The notes: a model not told the origin generated them from the letters alone. A stretch of 64,000 nucleotides of DNA from Pragia fontium DSM 5563 = ATCC 49100 (GCF_900112475.1 NZ_FOLW01000011.1:1-64000); one strand, 5' to 3'. Positions 41,917-53,891 are shown, numbered from the stretch's first letter. Numbers and translations: made by a program.

Positions 41917-43428
41917 ATGTTAGAACCTCTTGTTATTGGAAAAAGTAATGAGTTAGCGCTGGCTATTCTGCCTGCGTTGGCCAACCGCCACGGATTGGTG
42001 ACTGGGGCAACCGGTACGGGTAAAACCGTAACTCTGCAAAAGATGGCCGAGAGTTTTTCACATATTGGCGTTCCGGTATTTATGGCTGACGTGAAAGGCG
42101 ATTTATCAGGAATTGGGGCGGCCGGGGTCATGAATCCTAAGCTACAGGCTCGCTTAGATGCGCTTCACGTTACTGATTGGGAACCTGCGGCTTGTCCAGT
42201 AGCATTTTGGGACGTGTACGGTGAGAAAGGTCATCCGGTTCGGGCTACCATTTCGGATATGGGGCCAGAATTATTGGGTCGGTTACTGAATCTGAATGAT
42301 GTGCAGTCCGGTGTTTTACAATTGGTCTTCAAAATCGCTGATGATAATGGCCTGCTGTTATTAGATATGAAAGATCTGCGCTCTATGGTGCAGTTTGTTG
42401 GTGATAACGCTAAACAGTTCCAGACTCAGTACGGCAATATTTCCAGTGCCTCAATCGGTGCTATTCAGCGTGGATTACTGACTCTTGAGCAGCAAGGGGC
42501 AGAGAACTTCTTCGGTGAACCCATGCTCGACATCTTCGACCTGATTAAGACCGATGCGTCAGGCAAGGGTATGGTGAATATTCTGGCGGCTGATAAGTTA
42601 TACAATCAGCCAAAGCTGTATGCGATATTCCTGCTGTGGTTACTGTCCGAGCTGTTTGAGCGTTTGCCAGAAGTTGGCGATATGGATAAGCCAAAGATGG
42701 TGTTCTTTTTTGACGAGGCACATTTGCTGTTCAATGATGCTCCACCGGCGCTATTGCAGAAAATCGAGCAAGTTGTTCGGTTGATTCGTTCTAAAGGGGT
42801 TGGGGTGTATTTTGTTACCCAGAATCCGTTAGATATTCCGGATAGCGTACTCGGCCAACTGGGAAATCGGGTACAGCACGCGCTACGTGCCTTTACACCT
42901 CGCGATCAGAAAGCAGTCAGAGCGGCAGCTGAAACCATGAGAGCGAATCCGGCGTTTAACGCAGAACAAGCGATTACCGAGCTGGGTGTTGGGGAAGCAT
43001 TGATTTCGTTTTTGGATGAAAAAGGGCGGCCGAATGTGGTTGAGCGCGGCTTTGTTATCGCCCCTGATTCCCGCATGGGAGCACTAACGGATGATGAACG
43101 TAATGGCCTGATAAATCGTTCGCCATTATATGGTCGTTATGAAGATATGGTTGACCGTGAATCTGCCTATGAAAAGCTGATGGCTGGATATACGCTAATG
43201 CCGGAAAAAGGCGCAGAGGTAGCGGCGTCAAATAATCAGCAAAGTAACAGCGAAGCCGGAGGCGGTCTGCTAGGTGGCCTGAGCGACATCCTGTTTGGCA
43301 CCACCGGACCTCGAGGTGGTAAGAAAGATGGTTTAGTGCAAACGGCCGCTAAGTCAATGACCCGTCAGATCAGCAATCAAATCGTGCGCGGTATTTTGGG
43401 CGGAATCTTAGGGGGCAGAAAGAAATAA
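41917..43428 (+). CDS. yjgR: HerA-like ATPase YjgR (DUF853)
   Basis: 503 residues, close to E. coli YjgR (500) throughout. Walker A GATGTGKT at 30-37 and Walker [10 protein letters not shown] near 265; an arginine-finger-like VTQNPLDIP and [11 protein letters not shown] follow. A Gly-rich C-terminus ends in a basic GGRKK. The family belongs to the HerA/FtsK ATPases and its role is not established. Confidence 0.94.
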   Translation: MLEPLVIGKSNELALAILPALANRHGLVTGATGTGKTVTLQKMAESFSHIGVPVFMADVKGDLSGIGAAGVMNPKLQARLDALHVTDWEPAACPVAFWDVYGEKGHPVRATISDMGPELLGRLLNLNDVQSGVLQLVFKIADDNGLLLLDMKDLRSMVQFVGDNAKQFQTQYGNISSASIGAIQRGLLTLEQQGAENFFGEPMLDIFDLIKTDASGKGMVNILAADKLYNQPKLYAIFLLWLLSELFERLPEVGDMDKPKMVFFFDEAHLLFNDAPPALLQKIEQVVRLIRSKGVGVYFVTQNPLDIPDSVLGQLGNRVQHALRAFTPRDQKAVRAAAETMRANPAFNAEQAITELGVGEALISFLDEKGRPNVVERGFVIAPDSRMGALTDDERNGLINRSPLYGRYEDMVDRESAYEKLMAGYTLMPEKGAEVAASNNQQSNSEAGGGLLGGLSDILFGTTGPRGGKKDGLVQTAAKSMTRQISNQIVRGILGGILGGRKK

Positions 43429-43581
43429 TCTGCGTTGATAATCAGTGGAAATAGCGGTCGTTGGGTCTAATGCCGTTTAGTTAAGAAAATGCAGTGATTC
43501 TTATCTTTTGTCCTTTCTATTGAGCGCTGGAATTCAGCCGACAACTGAGTAAGGGAGCACGTCCAGTAAGGATGCTGGGCG

Positions 43582-43603
43582 AGGCGCTCACCTTAGCGCC
43601 TTT
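43582..43603 (+). terminator. Possible terminator after yjgR
   Basis: Stem AGGCGCT (43582-43588) and AGCGCCT (43595-43601), loop of six, followed by TT only. It sits in a locally GC-rich, repeat-like segment (about 43520-43635) without an open frame that I recognise. Confidence 0.4.
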
Positions 43604-43711
43604 GCTCGGCCACTTACACTCGCGCTGATTTATTCTATGTATTGATAGTGGACGAAACATTCGCCTAACTGACAAGAACTAAGATCGCTATTTTATATCC
43701 TAAAAACACAA

Positions 43712-44401
43712 CTACTCATCCGCTTCAAACCAATCGGTATTGAGCTGAGAAATAGTAGTGACGGTTGAAATCATTTCGCTGAGATGTCGTTGAATGGCTT
43801 TTTCGGCAGCGTCAGGATCTCTACTCTCCAGCGCTTTATAGATTTGATAATGCTGCTCAATCAGGCTTTCCGGCGGTGAGACATCCGCCAGACTCATAAA
43901 GCGTACCCTATCCATGGTTGCCTTAATGTTTTCTATGGTTTCCCATGCCATCGGACAATTAACGATTTGAGTAAATGTACGATGGAATTCATCATCAAGC
44001 TCGAGGAATTCCTTGCCCCTTTTATTATTAGCGGCCAGTTCCTGACGATGAAGGTTATGTTTTAACTGCATTAAATATTCCGGCGTGATAGATAAGGCTG
44101 CACGACGGATAATGGCTGTCTCTACCGCTTCACGAATAAACCGCCCGTCGGAGACTCGCTTGGCCGAGATTTTCATGACGAAGGTTCCACGCTGGGGCAG
44201 TATCTGAACCAAGCCAGTCTCAGAGAGTTTGATAAACGCTTCTCTAACTGGTTGGCGCGAAACGTTAAACCGCGTTGAAATCTCTTTTTCCGATAGCAAC
44301 GTACCGGGGCGAATTGTGCAATCGACAATCTCCTGCCTCAACAAATGATATATCTGTTGATTGACGGGTTCATGAGTAGTGAATGGGTAAACAATTGTCA
44401 T
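43712..44401 (-). CDS. rspR: GntR/FadR-family regulator RspR
   Basis: 229 residues, very close to E. coli RspR/YdfH (228). N-terminal winged helix (about 12-75, with LLSEKEISTRFNVSRQPVREAFIKL as the recognition region given only by its ends LLSEKE and EAFIKL) and a C-terminal FCD domain (about 85-215) with metal-ligand residues in DDEFHR and HYQ. It is downstream of the rspA-ydfI cluster on the same strand and should control it. Confidence 0.92.
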   Translation of the reverse strand: MTIVYPFTTHEPVNQQIYHLLRQEIVDCTIRPGTLLSEKEISTRFNVSRQPVREAFIKLSETGLVQILPQRGTFVMKISAKRVSDGRFIREAVETAIIRRAALSITPEYLMQLKHNLHRQELAANNKRGKEFLELDDEFHRTFTQIVNCPMAWETIENIKATMDRVRFMSLADVSPPESLIEQHYQIYKALESRDPDAAEKAIQRHLSEMISTVTTISQLNTDWFEADE

Positions 44402-44949
44402 TGAAATTAGCCATACTCTTATTGTAGTTAGCAGCGCTGGTCATTATAGAGCCTTTTGGCAGATTTTTCGCTAAGATTCTTGTCTGATAGCGCAGTTATT
44501 TGAAAAATTCTATTAAATAGAGGAATGGTTTTTATTAAGAAATTTGTGATGGTATTGTTTGAAATAGCGTTATTTATCCACATGTTATCAGGATGGCTAT
44601 TAAATATCAGCTTTGCAGAAAATACCTTAACTTAAGGTGATAATTGATATTTTCTATATTTCTATAAAATAGCAGCCTCCTTTATTGGATAACTTCTTTC
44701 TTAATCACGTTATACGCGTTAAATATGATAAGCATATAATGATTATATTTTAAATTTGTTATTTTTCTCCGTGTGCTTTGACCATTAAGTCTATTTATTA
44801 AATAGTAATAAATTAAATAAAATAAGTTATTTCAGAGCCATAAGAGATGGTTTATTGATGTTTTTATTCAGCAGTTATTGACGTTTAACGATAAAAAGTC
44901 CGGAATTGGGTTCCGGACTTTTTCGTTCAGGGTATCGCGATTTGTTGGT
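44402..44949. other. AT-rich intergenic region between ydfI and rspR
   Basis: 548 bp. It contains the ydfI terminator at 44893-44923 and presumably the rspR promoter. E. coli carries the small ydfZ gene near here; I find no frame like it. No other feature is visible. Confidence 0.55.
44893..44923. terminator. Terminator of the rspA-rspB-ydfJ-ydfI operon
   Basis: Thirteen-base stem from AAAAAGTCC (44893) to GGACTTTTT (ending 44923) with a TTGGG loop. On the minus strand the A tract becomes a T run, so it ends the operon. Confidence 0.9.
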
Positions 44950-46431
44950 TTAGAAGCCTTGCGCTAGTTGAGCAACGGTCTCACGGGCACCATTTTTTAA
45001 CAGATTTTGATAGGCTGCGGTGACGGCTGAAACAAAGCGCGGATTTTGCGGCAGCGTTTTACCAAACACCACTTCCAGAGACAACAGGGCGTTTACGCGT
45101 TCCTCTCCTTGCTGACTGTGACTAACCAGCATTTTCAGTTGCTCAATTAATGGATCGCTGACTTCGATCGGCTGACCTTGCTCGTCAACACCGCCGACAT
45201 AGCGCATCCACGCCGCGATACCTAAAGCTAAGCAGTCAAAATTGCTATTGTGCTCTAAATGGTAACGCACGGAATCCAACATCCGCTGAGGTAACTTTTG
45301 TGTTCCATCCATAGCTATTTGCCAAGTGCGATGTTTTAGCGCGGTATTACGATAGCGGTTTAACAGCGAATCAGCATAAGCGGTTAGATCGACTCCTTTG
45401 GTACGCAAGGTAGGAGCCTGTTCGTTGAGCATCAATTGGCGAGCCGCCGCGACATAGTTGCTGTCTTGCATACAGTCATTGATATGCTGGTAGCCCGCTA
45501 AATAGCCAAGATAAGCTAAAAATGAGTGGCTACCATTGAGCATCCGCAATTTCATTTCTTCAAAAGGCAATACATCCTGTACCAGTTCTGCGCCGGCTTT
45601 TTCCCATTCGGGGCGGCCATTCACGAAGTTATCCTCGATAACCCATTGGCGGAAAGGTTCACAGGCGACGCCTGCCGGGTCATTTATGCCGCCAAGTTGC
45701 TGAGTGATTTTTTCCAACGTGTCCGGCGTGACTGCCGGAACAATGCGATCAACCATCGTGGATGGGAAACTCACGTGAGTTTCAATCCAATCCGCTAGCT
45801 GTGCATCCTGTCGTCGAGCCAATCCTAAAATAACATTGCGGGTAACGTGACCGTTTTCCGGCATATTATCGCATGACATCACGCTGAGCGCCGGAAGGCC
45901 GCGCTCACGACGAAGGCGCAGGCCCTGAACAATAACGCCGGGTGCTGACTTCGGCGTAGCTGGATTAGCAATGTCATGCTGAATTAGCGGATGGTCTTCA
46001 ATCAGTTTGCCGGTCGCCGGTTGGTAACAGTAGCCTTTTTCGGTGATGGTGATGGAAACAATGGCGGTATCAGGTTGGGCGATAGCGTCTAAGACGCTAT
46101 CAATGCCATCAATTTCTCCGTGAATGGCGCGACGAATAACACCAACGATGCGCCCGGACCAGCCTTCGGCTGCCATTTCAGCTACCGAATAAAGCTTATC
46201 CTGTGAGTTTAGGTCGATAATCTGCTGTTCACCGCCAATCAGGTTAACTTCACAGTAGCCCCAGTCGCTACCGTGTTCGGTTGCCAGAATATCGGCATAG
46301 ATAGCCTGATGAGCCCGGTGAAAAGCACCAAAACCCAAATGGACAATGCGCGGTTTAATCTTCTCTCTATCGTAAGACGGAATAACGATGTCTTGGGGAA
46401 GATTTGATAACGTTTTATTGGATAAATTCAT
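44950..46431 (-). CDS. ydfI: Mannitol dehydrogenase/mannonate oxidoreductase family protein YdfI
   Basis: 493 residues (E. coli YdfI 486). NAD-binding start [16 protein letters not shown] (about 33-48), polyol dehydrogenase catalytic region [14 protein letters not shown] with the conserved Lys nearby (KLRMLNGSH). The family oxidises or reduces hexonates such as D-mannonate/fructuronate (UxuB) and D-altronate (UxaB). Here it is clustered with a mannonate-dehydratase relative, consistent with a fructuronate-mannonate step. Confidence 0.88.
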   Translation of the reverse strand: MNLSNKTLSNLPQDIVIPSYDREKIKPRIVHLGFGAFHRAHQAIYADILATEHGSDWGYCEVNLIGGEQQIIDLNSQDKLYSVAEMAAEGWSGRIVGVIRRAIHGEIDGIDSVLDAIAQPDTAIVSITITEKGYCYQPATGKLIEDHPLIQHDIANPATPKSAPGVIVQGLRLRRERGLPALSVMSCDNMPENGHVTRNVILGLARRQDAQLADWIETHVSFPSTMVDRIVPAVTPDTLEKITQQLGGINDPAGVACEPFRQWVIEDNFVNGRPEWEKAGAELVQDVLPFEEMKLRMLNGSHSFLAYLGYLAGYQHINDCMQDSNYVAAARQLMLNEQAPTLRTKGVDLTAYADSLLNRYRNTALKHRTWQIAMDGTQKLPQRMLDSVRYHLEHNSNFDCLALGIAAWMRYVGGVDEQGQPIEVSDPLIEQLKMLVSHSQQGEERVNALLSLEVVFGKTLPQNPRFVSAVTAAYQNLLKNGARETVAQLAQGF

Positions 46432-46489
46432 TTTATCTATTAACCAGTTAGAGTAAGAATAGTTCAGACGTTTGTTGAGTCATATTTAA

Positions 46490-47854
46490 CTAAACTTCTG
46501 CCGCATCTTTGGGATCGCTTAAGTCACGATCCTTAACTTCCGGCATACAGATGGCGGAGATTAAACCGATGACGGAATAGATGATGATCATAACCACGAT
46601 TGGCAGCCAAGAATCGGTCATATTACAGAAGATACCGGCCAGTACAGGACCAAAGCCAACGGCAACCAGACCACCTGTCTCTTTGGAAATCGCCATTCGG
46701 GTGAAGCGATTTCGAGAGCCAAAAATCTCTGCCATGGTGATGTTTTCAAGGGCAAACAGGCCTAATACTGCAATATTATGAATGATGATAAGGCAGGCCA
46801 TAATTACGTTAACATCGCCACTTTTATCAACAATAATCGATAGCATCGGGTAGGCTAAAATGATGGCACCAATGTTCAAAACAATATAGGGCAGTCGGCG
46901 GCCAATTTTGTCTGAAATCCAGCCTAATAGCGGTATTGTCAGGAAGCCAATAACCGAACTGATCATCAGGGCATCGGTTGGAATGCGTTTTTCAAACAGT
47001 AAACTTTGTACCAGATAACCGGCAAGGAAGGTTTGAATCAGCCCTGAGTTACCAGCCTGACCAAAGCGTAATCCTGTTGCCAGCCAGAAAGATTTACTGG
47101 TAAACATGGCAAAGATTGAGCTGTCTGAGGTGTCTGTTTTGGCCGTGGAGGTATTGTTATCAGTGGCTTCATTAACTTGTTCGAATACCGGGCTTTCTTT
47201 AAGGTTCATTCTTAACCAGACCGCAAAGAACATCACCACGACGCTGGATAAGAACGGGATACGCCAGCCCCAGTCTAATAGTTGTTCTTTATCCAGAAAG
47301 AAGAACATCACTGCCCAGATAGCGGTGGCGCTTAAGGTTCCGCAGTTGGTTCCCATGGCGACTAAAGAAGAGATGATCCCGCGTTTACCTTTGGGAGCAT
47401 ATTCAGCCAGCATGGTACCTGCACCGGAGATTTCTGCACCGGCACCCAGTCCCTGAACAATACGAAGAGTAACCAGCAAAATTGGCGCAAAAATACCGAT
47501 TTGGGCATAGGTCGGTAATACGCCGATAAGCGTAGTACAGATACCCATCATAGTGATGGTGATAAACAGCACTTTTTTCCTGCCGATGGTATCGCCCATT
47601 CTACCGAAGATAAAAGCACCCACGATGCGTGCAATATATCCGGCACCGTAGGTTCCCATTGCCAGAATTAAGGCCATCGCCGCCGATTGTTCCGGAAAGA
47701 ATATTTCATGGAAAACCAGAGCGGCGCCCAGGGAGTAGAGCTGGAAATCCATAAATTCCAGAGCAGTTCCCAGCCATCCGGATACCGCTGCTTTAATGAG
47801 ATCGGTGGTACTTCTTTCTGGCGTATTCTGTTTGAGTTCCATATTGTTATTCAT
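46490..47854 (-). CDS. ydfJ: MFS transporter YdfJ, intact
   Basis: 454 residues, about 12 membrane helices, MHS/ProP-like family of the major facilitator superfamily (RIVGAFIFGRMGDTIGRKK in loop 2-3, given by its motif GRMGDTIGRKK). It probably imports the sugar acid used by RspA, RspB and YdfI. In E. coli K-12 ydfJ is recorded, to my knowledge, as broken by the Qin prophage; here the frame is complete. Confidence 0.88.
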   Translation of the reverse strand: MNNNMELKQNTPERSTTDLIKAAVSGWLGTALEFMDFQLYSLGAALVFHEIFFPEQSAAMALILAMGTYGAGYIARIVGAFIFGRMGDTIGRKKVLFITITMMGICTTLIGVLPTYAQIGIFAPILLVTLRIVQGLGAGAEISGAGTMLAEYAPKGKRGIISSLVAMGTNCGTLSATAIWAVMFFFLDKEQLLDWGWRIPFLSSVVVMFFAVWLRMNLKESPVFEQVNEATDNNTSTAKTDTSDSSIFAMFTSKSFWLATGLRFGQAGNSGLIQTFLAGYLVQSLLFEKRIPTDALMISSVIGFLTIPLLGWISDKIGRRLPYIVLNIGAIILAYPMLSIIVDKSGDVNVIMACLIIIHNIAVLGLFALENITMAEIFGSRNRFTRMAISKETGGLVAVGFGPVLAGIFCNMTDSWLPIVVMIIIYSVIGLISAICMPEVKDRDLSDPKDAAEV

Positions 47855-47916
47855 ATTTTATTCTCTACAGTTTGTTGTTATATCTACAGAAAAAGTTCGG
47901 GTACAAAGGTCATTGG

Positions 47917-48930
47917 TTAAAATTTCAGTAAAACCTTGCAGCAGGTCTTAGGGTCTTTTTCAAAAATCTCCATGGCATTAATAACGTGCGTGTAGTCGAA
48001 CTGGTGAGTAATCAGTTTCTCTGGAGCGATCTTTCCTTTTACCATCCAGTCAATCACCATCGGAAAACGGTTACTGTTCAGGCGTGAGCTATAAATGGTT
48101 AATTCTTTGCTGGTGATACCCTGCTGGCTAATCATGCAGGGTTCAGAAGAGAAGCCCATAATGCCAATACGCGCGGCGGGGGAGGCCAAACCAATTGCTT
48201 CGGGTAGGATAGAGACATGGCATGCGGCATCAACAATTAACGTCGGGCGAATCCCCAGTTTGGACAGTTCGCTGGCTAAATCGATATCGGTATTATTGAT
48301 GATGCGGTCGGCACCGCTTTCTTTAGCCATTGCCAGGCGTTCATCAAGACGGTCGGCAACAATAATCTCTTTTACGCCGTATACGCCGCGTAATGCCTGA
48401 ATAGTGGTTAATCCCATTGGGCCGGCACCATAAACTAGCGCAACGTCCAGTGGGCTGGGGTTCATTTGACTACAGATATTGGCGGCAATGGTAAACGGTT
48501 CAATCATGGTTGCTTCCCGATCCGCAATGCTGTCGGGTACGACATGCGCATTTCTGGCCGGTAGCGTGATGTATTCACTGAAGCCGCCATCACGATGCAC
48601 ACCGATAACCTGCAAGGAAGTACAAACGTTAGGTTTTCCTACCGAACAGGGATAACAATGACCGCAACTGACCACGGGATCGCCAACCACACGCTCACCA
48701 ATACGCGATGATTCAACGCCTTCACCAACGGCGTCGATGCGACCAAAGAATTCATGACCAATAACGCGTGGATATTTAGCAAAAGGGTTATGACCGCGAT
48801 AAATATGGACGTCTGAGCCGCAAATACCGGCACTTTCCACCCGTAAACGGACTTCACCCGGTTGAGGTTGGGGGATCGGGCGCTCTTCAATGACTAATTT
48901 TTCGGGTTCTTGAATAACGACGCTTTTCAT
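47917..48930 (-). CDS. rspB: Zinc alcohol dehydrogenase-like protein RspB
   Basis: 337 residues from the ATG at 48930, preceded by AAGGAG and matching the E. coli RspB start (MKS). The frame extends nine codons further into rspA. Catalytic zinc Cys in GICGSDVH, structural zinc site CGHCYPCSVGKPNVC, and Rossmann motif VYGAGPMGL. Related to L-idonate and L-galactonate 5-dehydrogenases; the true substrate is unknown. Lies 14 bp downstream of rspA. Confidence 0.93.
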   Translation of the reverse strand: MKSVVIQEPEKLVIEERPIPQPQPGEVRLRVESAGICGSDVHIYRGHNPFAKYPRVIGHEFFGRIDAVGEGVESSRIGERVVGDPVVSCGHCYPCSVGKPNVCTSLQVIGVHRDGGFSEYITLPARNAHVVPDSIADREATMIEPFTIAANICSQMNPSPLDVALVYGAGPMGLTTIQALRGVYGVKEIIVADRLDERLAMAKESGADRIINNTDIDLASELSKLGIRPTLIVDAACHVSILPEAIGLASPAARIGIMGFSSEPCMISQQGITSKELTIYSSRLNSNRFPMVIDWMVKGKIAPEKLITHQFDYTHVINAMEIFEKDPKTCCKVLLKF

Positions 48931-48944
48931 TGTTTTCTCCTTTA

Positions 48945-50159
48945 TTACCAATTCCATAGTGTGCCGTCGGTCAAGCGAGCAACCGGTAAATAGGCTGCTT
49001 CGTAGGGATATTTCGCCGCCAGTTTCTCGTCAAAATCGATGCCCAGACCGGGTTTATCACTTGGGTGCATATAGCCATCGTCAAATGTCCAGTTGTGCGG
49101 GAAGACTTCCAGCATTTGCTCTGAGTACCCCATATATTCCTGAACGCCGAAATTAGGCACCCAAAGGTCGAAGTGCAGTGCAGCAGCGTGACAAATTGGT
49201 GATAAGTCGGAAGGGCCGTGAGAACCGGTGCGAACCTGATACATGGAGGCGAAATCTGCAATGCGGCGCATATGGGTAATACCGCCAGCATGGGTAATGG
49301 TGGTACGGATATAGTCGATAAGCTGTTCTTCAATCAGCTGTTTACAGTCCCAAATGCTGTTAAATACTTCGCCAACAGCGATTGGCGTCACTGTATGTTG
49401 GCGAATCAGGCGGAAGCTTTCCTGATTTTCAGCCGGCGTGGGATCTTCCATCCAGAACAGGCGATAGTCTTCAATACTTTTACCAAAGCGCGCGGCTTCA
49501 ATTGGCGTTAGGCGGTGGTGCATGTCGTGCAGCAGATGTTCTTCAAAGCCGAATTTGTTACGTACCGCTTCAAACAGCTTTGGTGTGAAATCCAGATATT
49601 TCTCAGTCGACCACAGCTGTTCTTCTGGGTAGTGACCTTTAGTGGCGGGCTCATAGGCCAGATTTTTGCCTTTGCTCAGACCGTAGGTGGTTTGCATTCC
49701 CGGTACGCCGCACTGAACTCGAATCGCTTTAAAGCCCATTTCTTGGTGCTTGGCGTAATCTTCCAGAACTTCGTCAATCGTACGACCGGTGGTATGGCAA
49801 TACACCATAACGCCAGTGCGCGAAGCGCCACCCAGCAATTGGTAAAGCGGCATATTGGCAGCCTTGCCTTTAATATCCCATAACGCCATATCAATGGCGG
49901 AAATGGCTGACATGGTTACCGGACCGCGACGCCAGTAAGCACCTTTATAGAAAAATTGCCAGATATCTTCGATCTGATGAGCATCGCGGCCAATCAGTTG
50001 GGGACATAGATGATCTTTAAGATAGGAGGCGACAGAAAGTTCTCGGCCATTAAGCGTGGCATCACCAATGCCGTATAGCCCTTCATCAGTGGTAATTTTG
50101 ACGGTAACAAAGTTACGTCCCGGACAGGTAACAAATACTTCAGCCTTTACGATTTTCAT
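48945..50159 (-). CDS. rspA: D-mannonate dehydratase-family protein RspA (enolase superfamily)
   Basis: 404 residues, the same as E. coli RspA and very similar throughout. Metal ligands are Asp in LLHDMHH, Glu in WMEDPTP and Glu in AVGEVFN, with a later His in RTGSHGPSD. ManD-family members dehydrate D-mannonate or D-gluconate, but E. coli RspA is a weak enzyme and was first described as acting on a starvation signal. First gene of the operon. Confidence 0.95.
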   Translation of the reverse strand: MKIVKAEVFVTCPGRNFVTVKITTDEGLYGIGDATLNGRELSVASYLKDHLCPQLIGRDAHQIEDIWQFFYKGAYWRRGPVTMSAISAIDMALWDIKGKAANMPLYQLLGGASRTGVMVYCHTTGRTIDEVLEDYAKHQEMGFKAIRVQCGVPGMQTTYGLSKGKNLAYEPATKGHYPEEQLWSTEKYLDFTPKLFEAVRNKFGFEEHLLHDMHHRLTPIEAARFGKSIEDYRLFWMEDPTPAENQESFRLIRQHTVTPIAVGEVFNSIWDCKQLIEEQLIDYIRTTITHAGGITHMRRIADFASMYQVRTGSHGPSDLSPICHAAALHFDLWVPNFGVQEYMGYSEQMLEVFPHNWTFDDGYMHPSDKPGLGIDFDEKLAAKYPYEAAYLPVARLTDGTLWNW

Positions 50160-50237
50160 AATGCATTCATCCTAACGGGTAAAAAGTGGGCGCTGATTGA
50201 TAGATAAGTGAGCACAAAATACTTCTGGATTAACTAC

Positions 50238-50249
50238 CATACAAGTATG
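50238..50249. promoter_or_regulatory. Small inverted repeat upstream of rspA
   Basis: CATAC-AA-GTATG, five-base arms. It lies 79 bp upstream of the rspA start codon and is a candidate RspR operator only by position. Its half-sites are not the usual FadR-family pattern. Confidence 0.25.
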
Positions 50250-50281
50250 TTTGATGTGGTTTAGTGAGAAAGTTTTAGATC

Positions 50282-50297
50282 TGTGATTGGTATCACC
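50282..50297 (-). promoter_or_regulatory. CRP site upstream of rspA
   Basis: TGTGA-TTGGTA-TCACC matches nine of ten core positions of the CRP palindrome TGTGAn6TCACA. It is about 123 bp upstream of the rspA ATG and 183 bp upstream of argD, so control of the sugar-acid operon is the likelier role. Confidence 0.65.
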
Positions 50298-50391
50298 GAT
50301 AAATGAAAATGCATGGAATGAATATTTATGGCTAAGGATGTCTTTTTGTTTTTATTTAGTTATTTGATTTATAAATATTAAAAATAATTTA

Positions 50392-50430
50392 TCTGTATTT
50401 TTATCCTTATAAATTGATTTTATATTCATT
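50392..50430 (+). promoter_or_regulatory. Tandem ARG boxes (ArgR operator) of argD
   Basis: Two 18-bp boxes at 50392-50409 and 50413-50430, separated by 3 bp, the normal spacing for ArgR. The second (ATTGATTTTATATTCATT) fits the ARG consensus WNTGAATWWWWATTCANW at all but one position; the first fits at all but three. They lie 50-88 bp upstream of the argD start codon and predict arginine repression. Confidence 0.8.
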
Positions 50431-50458
50431 TTTGGTAGTGTTGTTTGATTCACGATGA

Positions 50459-51703
<1,245 letters not shown>

Positions 51704-51772
51704 TCGTCCGTTAAATTTAAAAGTATCCCCTTCATTCGTCGGGGAATATTCAATGACTTTATCCGTAACCTC

Positions 51773-51800
51773 AAAACGGCTGGTTAAATCAGCCGTTTTC
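51773..51800. terminator. Bidirectional terminator argD/yhfK
   Basis: Ten-base stem AAAACGGCTG (51773-51782) and CAGCCGTTTT (51790-51799) with a seven-base loop, between the converging genes. A weaker hairpin TCCCC/GGGGA lies at 51726-51745. Confidence 0.85.
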
Positions 51801-51815
51801 CCCTTAGCGATCGAC

Positions 51816-53891
51816 TTAACTTTTATCGCGTAAACGGCGTTTCAGCCAAATACCATGATGCGGACGCTGCTGCCAAGCCAGAGAAGAGATTGTGTGCATG
51901 GATTTTAAGTGGGCCAATACTCGCTCAAGATGCCGCTCCATGGTGGTTTCCGGTAGCTCACTATTGGGTTCAACAATCTGTAGCATACTGGTATCACTGC
52001 TCGGCCCATCATACTCTAATCGTTGCTGGCAGCTTTGAATCATAATTTCGCAGGTGTTTAGATAGGTTTTGGATAGTTCCGGTATCAGGACATATTGGTC
52101 TCGGGCGATAACCGTCATGCCATTCAGATGTTCAACCAGAAACTGGCTGTGAGTAATCCACAGACGCATATCCGTTAAGTAGCGGGAATTAAAACCGGGT
52201 TCCTGCATCGCCTGATTCAAGGTAGTGAAAAGCGTATTGTGTGCCTGATTAACCTTCATTCGAGTATAGGAAAGTTCAGGCGCATTATCGGTCATGCTAA
52301 ACATCTGGCGAAGGTGCTGTTGATAAGTTTCCAGGGCATCATGGGCATTTTTACGTAGCAGACCGCTTTGCCACTGTGGCCATAACCAGATGGTACTGGC
52401 AAATACCAAAACGCAACCAATAACGGTATCAATCAGGCGCGGCAGCAGGAATTCCATACCGCTATTAGCAATAATTTGCAGGGTATAAACCGCGGTAATG
52501 GTAAAGCCAATAACCGCAATGCCGTAATTTTTGCGCACAATCAGATAGGACACCAGAGTAAGCAACAGCATCAGCAATAACATGTAATTTTGCGGGTAAT
52601 GCAAATGAAGAATGACTGCGCCCACGATAATGCCGAACATGGTTCCCAAGGCACGGTGCTGAATTCTGATGCGGGTTGCGTTATAACCATTCTGGCTGAC
52701 TAACATGATTGTCAGAAGGATCCAATAAGGTTTGGGTAAGCTAAGTACGCTACCGATAGCGGTTCCTGCTGCTAACGTTAGCCCGAGGCGTGCAGCGTTT
52801 CGTAAAGCAATCGATTTGATTGAGCAGTAATTCTTTAATGCTCGCCAGAAAGGTAAACGGTTTTGGGCAGGCATTAAACTGCGGTTATATAGCGGTAGCT
52901 GGCTGCTCAGCAGATAGGCAATGCGACTAAAGTGATAATAACAGAAGGCGCCAACCGGATTATCAGGATGTTGGTTGGCAATTTTTTCCAGTGCGGATAA
53001 CTCATGATCCATATTGAAGGGACTGGGGCGACGATGGTAAAGAATATCATCGGCTAAAATCCGTAAGCGATGACTGATAATTTTAGCATTATGGCGAATA
53101 ACTGCTTCAGCATGGCTTTGTTCAACCAGTTTTTGCACCTCATCTGGTTGGTGCAGGCTGACCGTAATATGCTCCTGTAAATCCAGAGCGACCTGAAAAG
53201 CTCTCATCAAACGTTGATGGCGTGGGTGCTTCAGGTCGGTAATCATATATATTTGCTGATAGACCAGCGAGATACTGTCCATGGCCTGCTGTTGGCGTTG
53301 TAATAATGGTGGCAGAGCGGTTTCTGGGTCGGTGTGTTGAGTGAGGAGGCTATATTTTTCTTCAAAATAATCAGCTAATTGGCGATACAGTAAACTGAGT
53401 GACTCGCGCATTGGCTGCTCTTGCCAGAGCCTGAACCAGACATAGGTGAAAAGGCCGTACCAGATGGTGCCGATCATAAACAACATGGGGGCATACCAGA
53501 TTGGTAGGACATCAACCATGCTGAGGGTAAATATCCCTGCCACCAGCGCAGCAGGCATTAAGCGCCCATGTAACGGGCTGATTTCTGCGGTCACGCCAAA
53601 CAGCAGAGCCAGTATCAACATGCAAACGCCTAGCGGTATCGACCAGATAAGAAATTGTTGCAGTAAAAGGCTGCTGAGAACAAACAGTGCTCCGCCAATG
53701 GCCAGTCGTTTAAAGAAGCGTTTATGGGGGGTATCTAAGCCGCCGATATTACAGCAGGCCGGTACCAGAGAGAGTAGAAAACCGGTGCGTAAATCGTTTA
53801 ATAGCCAGAAGAGGGCAATAGGTAGACAGAGAACCAGCGTTTGGCGCAGAGCGTAATTAATTTCTGGATGATAGATTACTCGTCGCCACAT
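51816..53891 (-). CDS. yhfK: FUSC/YccS-like inner-membrane protein YhfK
   Basis: 691 residues (E. coli about 700). Two blocks of hydrophobic helices (about 15-170 and 380-510) separated by a large cytoplasmic helical region, the pattern of the FUSC efflux-like family that includes YccS and AaeB. Function not established. Next to crp as in E. coli. Confidence 0.92.
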   Translation of the reverse strand: MWRRVIYHPEINYALRQTLVLCLPIALFWLLNDLRTGFLLSLVPACCNIGGLDTPHKRFFKRLAIGGALFVLSSLLLQQFLIWSIPLGVCMLILALLFGVTAEISPLHGRLMPAALVAGIFTLSMVDVLPIWYAPMLFMIGTIWYGLFTYVWFRLWQEQPMRESLSLLYRQLADYFEEKYSLLTQHTDPETALPPLLQRQQQAMDSISLVYQQIYMITDLKHPRHQRLMRAFQVALDLQEHITVSLHQPDEVQKLVEQSHAEAVIRHNAKIISHRLRILADDILYHRRPSPFNMDHELSALEKIANQHPDNPVGAFCYYHFSRIAYLLSSQLPLYNRSLMPAQNRLPFWRALKNYCSIKSIALRNAARLGLTLAAGTAIGSVLSLPKPYWILLTIMLVSQNGYNATRIRIQHRALGTMFGIIVGAVILHLHYPQNYMLLLMLLLTLVSYLIVRKNYGIAVIGFTITAVYTLQIIANSGMEFLLPRLIDTVIGCVLVFASTIWLWPQWQSGLLRKNAHDALETYQQHLRQMFSMTDNAPELSYTRMKVNQAHNTLFTTLNQAMQEPGFNSRYLTDMRLWITHSQFLVEHLNGMTVIARDQYVLIPELSKTYLNTCEIMIQSCQQRLEYDGPSSDTSMLQIVEPNSELPETTMERHLERVLAHLKSMHTISSLAWQQRPHHGIWLKRRLRDKS

